A DNA stretch of 5,758 nt. Source: an uncultured Collinsella sp. Lineage in GTDB: Bacteria > Actinomycetota > Coriobacteriia > Coriobacteriales > Coriobacteriaceae. Of this stretch, positions 1 to 4,082 are shown piece after piece (position 1 is the first letter of the stretch; each line of letters starts with the position of its first letter). The DNA is taken from contig CAUAGV010000115.1 in assembly GCA_958428675.1 (NCBI GenBank), positions 1-5,758 on the forward strand, read 5' to 3'. Under the pieces are notes generated by a model that was not told the origin of the DNA, did not search any database, and worked only from the letters and a program-made list of their open reading frames with translations. Position numbers and translations under genes: made by a program.

Positions 1-160
1 TGATCTCGTTGGGATCGCCCAGGATGACGATGTTGGCCAGGCCTTCCTCGATGATCTTGTTGGCCGCGACGATGGTGCGCGGATCTTCGCCCTCGGGCAG
101 GACGATGGTCTTAAGGTCGGCCTTGGCGGCAGACTTCATACGGTTTAGGAAATCGCTCAT
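1..160 (-). CDS. pta: Phosphate acetyltransferase, N-terminal part (cut by window edge)
   Basis: The minus strand from 160 down to the window edge encodes 53 residues beginning MSDFLNRMKSAAKADLK, followed by TIVLPEGEDPRTIVAANKII and then LANIVILGDPNEI. The block IVLPEGEDPR followed by a helix and an ILGDP strand is the characteristic start of the short (about 330-residue) phosphate acetyltransferases. The family converts acetyl-CoA and phosphate to acetyl phosphate in the cytoplasm, which acetate kinase then uses to make ATP during fermentation. The ATG at 160 is supported by an AAGGAG motif just upstream. The rest of the gene, including the catalytic C-terminal domain, lies outside the window, so completeness cannot be judged. 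It diverges from glf. The related phosphate butyryltransferases begin differently in my recollection, so pta is the preferred reading. Confidence 0.88.
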   Translation of the reverse strand, partial: MSDFLNRMKSAAKADLKTIVLPEGEDPRTIVAANKIIEEGLANIVILGDPNEI

Positions 161-164
161 GTTA

Positions 165-170
165 CTCCTT
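165..170 (-). promoter_or_regulatory. Ribosome binding site of pta
   Basis: AAGGAG on the minus strand, four bases before the ATG at 160. It fixes the start of the partial pta gene. Confidence 0.75.
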
Positions 171-212
171 GCAAGCGTTTCGCTAAGCTCCAGGCGCCCG
201 TCTGTACACGAA

Positions 213-235
213 TAAACCCGCTGCTAGCGGGTTTA
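213..235 (-). promoter_or_regulatory. Perfect 10-bp hairpin in the pta leader, terminator-like
   Basis: TAAACCCGCT (213-222) and AGCGGGTTTA (226-235) form a perfect 10-bp stem with a 3-base loop. On the minus strand it is followed by TTCG, giving a short U-rich tail (TTTATT); on the plus strand it is followed by CCTTTC. It lies between divergent genes, where no ordinary gene end needs a terminator. If pta is transcribed from the -10 box at 288-293, the hairpin sits about 46 bases into a leader of about 120 bases and could act as an attenuator or leader structure. It could instead stop antisense transcription entering from either side. The stem is seen directly; the role is inferred. Confidence 0.5.
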
Positions 236-287
236 CCTTTCAATTATGTACGCCGCGGTGCTTGAGCTTTCCTTGTGTGGCAAGCTC

Positions 288-293
288 ATTATA
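288..293 (-). promoter_or_regulatory. -10 box of the probable pta promoter
   Basis: A perfect TATAAT on the minus strand, predicting a start of transcription near 281 and a leader of about 120 bases before pta. No good TTGACA-like -35 box is seen 16-18 bases upstream, so the promoter may need an activator. It is 14 bp from an oppositely directed TATAAT serving glf. Confidence 0.5.
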
Positions 294-307
294 GGACGCA
301 TTAGCGC

Positions 308-313
308 TATAAT
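308..313 (+). promoter_or_regulatory. -10 box of the probable glf promoter
   Basis: A perfect TATAAT on the plus strand, predicting a transcript start near 320 and a leader of about 72 bases. With a 17-base spacer the -35 position would be CTCATT (285-290), a poor match that overlaps the minus-strand -10 box of pta. Polymerase could therefore probably not occupy both promoters at once. Confidence 0.5.
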
Positions 314-329
314 CGCTCTGATAAATATG

Positions 330-348
330 TCTCGAAGAATGTTCGAGA
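330..348. repeat. 7-bp inverted repeat downstream of the glf promoter (operator-like)
   Basis: TCTCGAA (330-336) and TTCGAGA (342-348) are perfect inverted repeats around a 5-base spacer. The site begins about 10 bases after the predicted glf transcript start, where a repressor would block elongation or initiation. It recalls the GAAC-N4-GTTC SOS box of Gram-positive LexA, but the spacing between GAA and TTC is one base shorter and the inner C/G pair is incomplete, so LexA is not claimed. As RNA it could also form a small hairpin. Confidence 0.35.
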
Positions 349-377
349 AAAGCCCAGCTAACGAGCCCGTGGCTTTT
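348..377 (+). promoter_or_regulatory. Possible leader hairpin before glf
   Basis: AAAAGCC (348-354) can pair with GGCTTTT (371-377) around a 16-base loop, three bases before the glf ribosome binding site. The A-tract/stem/T-tract layout resembles a weak intrinsic terminator, so it may be a leader attenuator, or chance pairing. Seven base pairs with a large loop is weak evidence. Confidence 0.25.
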
Positions 378-380
378 GAC

Positions 381-386
381 AAGGAG
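381..386 (+). promoter_or_regulatory. Ribosome binding site of glf
   Basis: AAGGAG, five bases before the ATG at 392. It favours this start over the in-frame ATG at 443, which has no comparable motif and would place the FAD-binding strand at the very first residue. Confidence 0.7.
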
Positions 387-391
387 TATCG

Positions 392-1594
392 ATGCAGATT
401 ACCTCAGGCCTGCCTGAAGGCTTTAACGCCGGCGCGTACGACATGATTGTCGTCGGTGCTGGATATGCCGGTGCCGTTTGCGCCCGCCGTCTTGCCGAGA
501 CCATCGGCTATCGTGTTGCCGTTTTGGAGCGCCGTAGCCACATTGCGGGCAATGCCTATGACTGCACTGACGAGGCCGGAATCCTGATCCACGAGTACGG
601 TCCGCATATCTATCACACCTTTAACGAGCGTGTGCATAATTTCCTGTCGCGCTTTACCAAGTGGACGGATTATCAGCACAAGGTGCTCGCCAACATCAAC
701 GGTACCCTTATGCCCGTGCCCTTCAACCATGCGAGTCTCAAGCTCGCCTTTGGTGATGAGCGCGGCGAGGAGCTGTATCAGAAGCTCGTGGAGACCTTTG
801 GCAAGGATGTCAAGGTGCCCATTATGGAGCTGCGTAAGAAGAACGACCCCGACTTGGCCGAGGTCGCCGATTACGTCTATGAGAACGTCTTTTTGCATTA
901 CACCATGAAGCAGTGGGGCCAGACGCCCGACCAGATCGATCCCTCGATCACCGGCCGCGTTCCCGTCTTTGTGGGCGACGATGACCGCTATTTCCCGCAG
1001 GCTCCCTTCCAGGGTATGCCGCAGGACGGCTACACGGCGCTGTTTGAGCATATGCTCGACCACGACCTGATCGACGTGTTCTGCGACGTGGACGCCCGCG
1101 ATCTCTTCGAGATCGACGAGACAACCGTCAAGGTCGACGGCAAGGTCTACGGCGGCGAGATTGTCTATACCGGTCCGCTCGATGAGCTGTTCAACCTCGA
1201 CCTGGGCGCGCTGCCGTACCGCACGCTCGACATGAAGTTCGAGACGCTCGATATGGATCAGTTCCAGCCCGTGGGCACCGTCAACTACACCACGAGCGAG
1301 GACTACACGCGCATTACCGAGTTCAAGAACATGACTGGTCAGGTCCTGCCCGGCAAGACCACCATCATGAAGGAGTACTCCAAGGCCTATACGCCCGGCT
1401 CGGGCGAGACGCCCTATTACGCCATTCTGGAGCCCGAGAACCGCGAGCTCTATGAGCGCTATCTTGAGCGCGTCCAGAACCTGACGAACTTCCACCCGGT
1501 GGGTCGTCTGGCCGAATATCGTTACTACGATATGGATGCCGTGACCAACTCCGCCCTCGATCTTTCGGATGAGATTATCGCCTGCCATGCATAA
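392..1594 (+). CDS. glf: UDP-galactopyranose mutase
   Basis: A 400-residue cytoplasmic flavoenzyme that interconverts UDP-galactopyranose and UDP-galactofuranose, the donor for galactofuranose-containing surface glycans. The N-terminal Rossmann motif is visible as IVVGAGYAGAVCARRLAE (GxGxxG at residues 22-27), with the ribose-binding acid in VAVLERR near residue 46. YGPHIYHT (69-76) is the family's conserved histidine loop, and HYTMKQWG (169-176) carries the aromatic residue of the substrate pocket. R189 (ITGRVPV) and R307 (YTRITEF) match the two arginines that grip the diphosphate in characterised mutases. GRLAEYRYYDMD (371-382) is the typical C-terminal flavin-binding block. Length fits the family (about 370-400). 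It has a 17-residue extension before the FAD strand, short and not obviously functional. Its last 8 bases overlap the following glycosyltransferase, indicating one transcript and coupled translation. No key residue appears missing. Confidence 0.95.
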   Translation: MQITSGLPEGFNAGAYDMIVVGAGYAGAVCARRLAETIGYRVAVLERRSHIAGNAYDCTDEAGILIHEYGPHIYHTFNERVHNFLSRFTKWTDYQHKVLANINGTLMPVPFNHASLKLAFGDERGEELYQKLVETFGKDVKVPIMELRKKNDPDLAEVADYVYENVFLHYTMKQWGQTPDQIDPSITGRVPVFVGDDDRYFPQAPFQGMPQDGYTALFEHMLDHDLIDVFCDVDARDLFEIDETTVKVDGKVYGGEIVYTGPLDELFNLDLGALPYRTLDMKFETLDMDQFQPVGTVNYTTSEDYTRITEFKNMTGQVLPGKTTIMKEYSKAYTPGSGETPYYAILEPENRELYERYLERVQNLTNFHPVGRLAEYRYYDMDAVTNSALDLSDEIIACHA

Positions 1595-2618
1595 AGTCAT
1601 AACATTCGGTATTCCCTCGTATAACGCCGCTAAGGACATGGACCATTGCATCACCTCCATCTTGGAGGGAAGCAATTATGCCACCGATATCGAGATTATC
1701 GTGGTGGACGACGGCTCCAAGGATGAGACGGCCGCCAAGGCCGACGAGTGGGAGGCCCGTTATCCTGGAATCATCCGCGCGGTGCACCAGGAGAATGGCG
1801 GCCACGGTATTGCCGTCCTTTCGGGTCTGCGCGAGGCGCAGGGCACCTACTACAAGGTTGTCGACTCGGACGACTGGCTTGACGGCGCTGCCCTTTCGAC
1901 CATGCTGTCGATTCTGCGCGGCTTTGAAGAGCGCGACCAGCGCGTTGACCTGTTTATCTCGAACTACGTGTACGAGAAGGTTTACGAGGGTACGCATACG
2001 GCCATTGGTTACAAGTTTGCCCTGCCTCGAAAAAAGATCTTTACCTGGGACCAGATCGGCCATTTCCGCCTGGACCAGAATCTGCTCATGCACAGCCTGT
2101 GCTATCGCACGGATGTGCTGCGCGAGTCCAACCTTCCCATGCCGCCGCACACGTTCTATGTGGACAACATCTACGCCTACGTGCCACTGCCGCGTTGCAA
2201 GACCATGTACTACGCCGACATCGACCTCTATCGCTACTTTATCGGTCGCGAGGGCCAGAGTGTCAACGAGGCCACGATGGTCAAGCGTCTGGACCAGCAG
2301 TTCCGTGTTACGCGTATCATGATGGAGTCGTACCACCTGTACGGCGATGTCGAGTCGTCGCGTCTGCGTTCGTACATGATGGGCTACTTCACCATGATGA
2401 TGGCGATCTGCTCGGTGCTCACCAAGCTTTCCGACGAGGATTGTGCCGATGAGCGTCTGAAGACGCTGTGGAATGATTTGAAGGCCTATGACGAGCGTAT
2501 GTATCGTCGTGCACGTTACGGTGTGGTCGGCTTCTTCACTAACCTCCGCGGTCGTGCCGGAGACAAAACCACACTCGGCCTATACCGTCTTGCCTCAAAG
2601 ATCTTCAAATTCAACTAG
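1587..2618 (+). CDS. Family 2 glycosyltransferase (probable galactofuranosyl or related transferase)
   Basis: A 343-residue GT-A fold enzyme. The N-terminal strand ITFGIPSYNAA (5-15) and DDGS (41-44) bind the nucleotide; ENGGHGIAVLSGL (69-81) is the usual linker helix; DSDDW (93-97) is the metal-binding DxD region. YVDN (191-194) probably supplies the catalytic base, and GREGQSVN (220-227) matches a motif common in bacterial surface-glycan transferases. No signal peptide or convincing membrane segment is seen, so it should act at the inner membrane face. The ATG at 1587 overlaps the glf stop by 8 bases; an in-frame ATG at 1569 would add six residues, but neither has a strong ribosome binding site, as expected for coupled translation. 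I chose 1587 because the family normally starts just before the first beta strand. The direct pairing with glf suggests UDP-galactofuranose as donor; that specificity is inferred, not read from the sequence. Other sugars remain possible. Confidence 0.85.
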   Translation: MHKVITFGIPSYNAAKDMDHCITSILEGSNYATDIEIIVVDDGSKDETAAKADEWEARYPGIIRAVHQENGGHGIAVLSGLREAQGTYYKVVDSDDWLDGAALSTMLSILRGFEERDQRVDLFISNYVYEKVYEGTHTAIGYKFALPRKKIFTWDQIGHFRLDQNLLMHSLCYRTDVLRESNLPMPPHTFYVDNIYAYVPLPRCKTMYYADIDLYRYFIGREGQSVNEATMVKRLDQQFRVTRIMMESYHLYGDVESSRLRSYMMGYFTMMMAICSVLTKLSDEDCADERLKTLWNDLKAYDERMYRRARYGVVGFFTNLRGRAGDKTTLGLYRLASKIFKFN

Positions 2619-2640
2619 TACAGAAACGCTCGGGTAACGG

Positions 2641-2749
2641 GGACCCCTGGTCCTTAACTTGCTACTTCGGACAGTCCTGCGCAAGACGGAGGCGCCACTG
2701 GCGCCTCCTTTGCGTGCGGAACTCGTATCAAGTTAAGGACCAGGGGTCC
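2641..2749 (+). ncRNA. Structured element E1: long outer stem, two fixed boxes, central hairpin
   Basis: Outer arms 2641-2661 and 2729-2749 are perfect 21-bp inverted repeats (GGACCCC... and its complement). Inside, in plus orientation, come a 9-base linker, box 1 ACAGTCCTG (2671-2679), an 8-base linker, a perfect 9-bp hairpin (2688-2708), TTTG, box 2 CGTGCGGAACTCG (2713-2725), three bases, then the second arm. Box 1 and box 2 are identical to those of E2 at 2844-2968, while arms and hairpin differ completely. AGTCC of box 1 can pair with GGA-ACT of box 2 with one bulged A, and UGCGCAA with UUGCGUG flanking the hairpin, so the whole could fold as one long interrupted hairpin. It begins 22 bases after the glycosyltransferase stop, in sense with it, so it would be its 3' untranslated region. 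RNA function is inferred; a folded-DNA or mobile repeat is the alternative. Confidence 0.6.
2688..2711 (+). terminator. Probable intrinsic terminator of the glf operon
   Basis: GGAGGCGCC (2688-2696) and GGCGCCTCC (2700-2708) form a perfect GC-rich 9-bp stem with an ACT loop, followed by TTT. The T-run is short. It lies 70 bases after the glycosyltransferase stop and is the central hairpin of element E1, so its terminator role may be only part of the element's function. Confidence 0.55.
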
Positions 2750-2765
2750 TCTGCTATGTCTCGCT

Positions 2766-2843
2766 TTATGTCAGACAGCTGAATTTGAAGATATTGGACG
2801 CGCGGTACACAGGGGCCTGGGCTGAAAAAGATCTGGTTGAGCA
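2766..2843 (-). pseudogene. Frameshifted C-terminal scrap of a glycosyltransferase-like gene
   Basis: On the minus strand, the last codons before a TAA (2768-2766) read VYRASNIFKFSCLT. This resembles the end of the neighbouring glycosyltransferase, LYRLASKIFKFN; at DNA level ATCTTCAAATTCA is shared over 13 bases, with TACCG also aligned upstream. Just before this, a frame shifted by one base reads LLNQIFFSPGP; removing one C from the CCCC run at about 2812-2815 would join both parts into one protein-like stretch. The upstream side runs into the arm of element E2, so any remaining gene body is lost. The likely story is a second, inverted copy of the gene or of a relative, almost wholly deleted. 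The match is short, so chance or a shared repeat is not excluded. Confidence 0.4.
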
Positions 2844-2968
2844 GGTTGCCCGGCGGGGCTTGGTTATGTTTGTCGCGAGTTCCGCACGAGCCGAAGAGCA
2901 CTTAATGTGCTCTTCGTGCGAGCCAGGACTGTAGAGCAGCAAACATAACCAAGCCCCACCGGGCAACC
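2844..2968 (-). ncRNA. Structured element E2: second copy of the E1 architecture
   Basis: Arms 2968-2940 and 2872-2844 form a 29-bp stem with a single mismatch (2854/2958). Read on the minus strand that mismatch becomes a G-U wobble, so the RNA stem would be unbroken. Between the arms, minus strand: a 7-base linker, box 1 ACAGTCCTG (2932-2924), a 7-base linker, a perfect 10-bp hairpin CGAAGAGCAC/GTGCTCTTCG with a 5-base loop (2916-2892), three bases, box 2 CGTGCGGAACTCG (2888-2876), three bases, then the second arm. The boxes are the same as in E1; the stems are not, apart from the innermost TTG/CAA closing pairs. The element starts 12 bases after the stop of the P1-family hydrolase, in sense with it. 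A CGCA/UGCG pairing beside the hairpin is possible in both copies. No U-run directly follows, so it is not a standard terminator. Confidence 0.6.
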
Positions 2969-2980
2969 GGTCAGGTTAGG

Positions 2981-3982
2981 CTACTTCGCGGCGCCGGGGA
3001 TGCCGTGGGAGGTTTTGGCGGTTTTGGCTCCGTTTACGATGGCGGTTTGCAAAGCCCTTACGGCGAGCATGCCCAGCAGGTCTAGGGGAACGGCGGCGCT
3101 TGCCTGGGCGCCCAGTTTGCCGCTGGCGAGGGTGTAGATGGTGTCGCCGTCGTTGGTGGTGTGCGTGGGACGGATGGCGTGTGCGTAGGCGTCTGCGGCC
3201 ATTTGGGAGACCTTGGTGGCCTGGGCCTTAGTGAGCTCCATGTTGGTGACGATGCAGCTGATGGTGGTGTTGGTGCGGTCGAGCGGCATCTGCATGGATC
3301 CGGCGGCGGCAAAGGCTGCGAGTTCCATGTCGACGATCTGGTCGCTATCGGCTGCGGCACGCATACCGGCGACCCACTCGCCGGTGAAGGGGTCGACAAC
3401 GTTGCCGCAGGCGTTGACCGAGACCACGGCGCCCACCTTGACGGGGCCGAGTGCCACGGCGGCGGCTCCAAGGCCAGCCTTCATGCAGGTGGCAGGTCCC
3501 ATGAGCTTACCTACGGTGGCGCCGGTGCCGGCGCCCACGTTGCCCTGCTCGAGCGAGGCAGGGGTGTGGTCGAGCGCCTCGCGCACGGCGGCGATGCCGG
3601 TCTCAATGTCGGGGCGTACGGTGGGGTCGCCAAAGGCAAGGTCGAAGATACAGCTGGAGCACACGATGGGCACCTGCGTGGGGCCGACGGGCAGACCAAT
3701 GCCGCGGCTCTCGAGTTCGCGGGCCACGCCGCTTGCGGCTTCGAGGCCAAAGGCCGATCCGCCCGAAAGGCAGACGGCGTGGACCTTGTCAACGGCGTTT
3801 TCGGGACGCAGCAGGTCGGTCTCACGCGAAGCGGGAGCGCCACCACGTACGTCAACGCCACCGGTGGCACCCTCGGGCGCCACGATTACGGTGCAGCCGG
3901 TGCCAGCCTCCTCGTCCGTATAGTTGCCAAAGCAAAAGCCATCGACATTGCAAACATCGATGGCTTCGAGCAGTGTGTCCAT
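2981..3982 (-). CDS. P1-family (DmpA/NylC-type, peptidase S58) self-processing hydrolase
   Basis: A 333-residue member of the N-terminal-nucleophile P1 family, which includes DmpA aminopeptidase, beta-aminopeptidases and the nylon-oligomer hydrolase NylC. Family members cut themselves into two chains, exposing a Ser or Thr nucleophile. Visible motifs: CLSGGSAFGLEAASGV (71-86), the highly conserved GNVGAGTGATVGK (147-159, with K159), SVNACGNVVDP (188-198), DRTNTTISCIVTN (235-247) and THTTNDGDTIYTLATG-like THTTNDGDTIYTLASG (273-288). By the NylC pattern, N238/T239 would be the cleavage site and nucleophile; D278 and D280 lie exactly 39 and 41 residues on, as the two catalytic aspartates do in NylC as I recall it. 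No signal peptide, so cytoplasmic. The ATG at 3982 has a good ribosome binding site; reading further upstream only gives nonsense antisense to nothing known. The substrate is unknown: small peptides or amides. It is separated from maf by a terminator and has its own probable promoter. Confidence 0.88.
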   Translation of the reverse strand: MDTLLEAIDVCNVDGFCFGNYTDEEAGTGCTVIVAPEGATGGVDVRGGAPASRETDLLRPENAVDKVHAVCLSGGSAFGLEAASGVARELESRGIGLPVGPTQVPIVCSSCIFDLAFGDPTVRPDIETGIAAVREALDHTPASLEQGNVGAGTGATVGKLMGPATCMKAGLGAAAVALGPVKVGAVVSVNACGNVVDPFTGEWVAGMRAAADSDQIVDMELAAFAAAGSMQMPLDRTNTTISCIVTNMELTKAQATKVSQMAADAYAHAIRPTHTTNDGDTIYTLASGKLGAQASAAVPLDLLGMLAVRALQTAIVNGAKTAKTSHGIPGAAK

Positions 3983-3987
3983 GTTTT

Positions 3988-3992
3988 CTCCT
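3988..3992 (-). promoter_or_regulatory. Ribosome binding site of the P1-family hydrolase
   Basis: AGGAG on the minus strand, five bases before the ATG at 3982. It decides the start against a much longer open frame that extends upstream into the maf gene. Confidence 0.75.
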
Positions 3993-4004
3993 ATCGGTTT
4001 TCCG

Positions 4005-4021
4005 CCGGGCCTTATGCCCGG
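4005..4021 (-). promoter_or_regulatory. Small hairpin in the leader of the P1-family hydrolase
   Basis: CCGGGC (4005-4010) and GCCCGG (4016-4021) pair around a 5-base loop. It lies 12 bases before the ribosome binding site and has no U-run on either strand, so it may affect leader stability or translation rather than termination. Role inferred only. Confidence 0.3.
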
Positions 4022-4028
4022 TCGGGAT

Positions 4029-4041
4029 CCGTACGGTACGG
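4029..4041. promoter_or_regulatory. 13-base perfect palindrome at the predicted transcript start (operator candidate)
   Basis: CCGTACGGTACGG reads as CCGTAC, one central G, then GTACGG, a perfect odd-length palindrome. It covers the predicted start of transcription (near 4039, minus strand) set by the TACAAT box at 4046-4051, where a dimeric repressor could bind. The symmetry is seen; the regulator is unknown. Confidence 0.35.
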
Positions 4042-4042
4042 C

Positions 4043-4074
4043 AAAATTGTAGGCGCTGGGGGATACCCAGCGCC
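4043..4074 (-). terminator. Intrinsic terminator of maf
   Basis: GGCGCTGGG (minus, 4074-4066) pairs perfectly with CCCAGCGCC (4060-4052) around a 5-base loop, beginning 9 bases after the maf stop. The T-run (TTTT, 4046-4043) comes five bases after the stem, a little further than ideal. It separates the methyltransferase/DJ-1/maf genes from the hydrolase gene. Confidence 0.6.
4046..4051 (-). promoter_or_regulatory. -10 box of the probable promoter of the P1-family hydrolase
   Basis: TACAAT on the minus strand, one base off consensus, predicting a start near 4039 and a leader of about 57 bases. It overlaps the tail of the maf terminator. No clear -35 box is present; that position falls inside the GC-rich terminator stem, so the promoter is tentative. 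Confidence 0.3.
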
Positions 4075-4082
4075 AGATGCAA

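Noticed and set aside
330..348. LexA (SOS) box upstream of glf
   Set aside because: The GAA-to-TTC spacing is 5 rather than 6 and the inner C/G is incomplete; a galactofuranose gene is also not an expected SOS target.
404..1675. A 423-codon open frame on the minus strand opposite glf and the start of the glycosyltransferase
   Set aside because: It is antisense to two genes with clear motifs, has a low-complexity composition rich in V, L, H and G, and lacks a ribosome binding site; GC-rich codon use leaves the opposite strand open.
2766..2966. A 66-codon minus-strand open frame crossing E2 as a real small protein
   Set aside because: Most of it reads through the inverted-repeat arms and hairpin of E2; only its last residues look protein-like, and those fit a remnant of a transferase gene better.
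2641..2968. Classic insertion sequence or MITE with terminal inverted repeats
   Set aside because: The two elements have unrelated end sequences, no target duplication is visible at their borders and no transposase is present; what is shared lies inside, not at the ends.
2641..2968. CRISPR array
   Set aside because: There are only two inverted, non-identical units, with no regularly spaced direct repeats and no cas genes.
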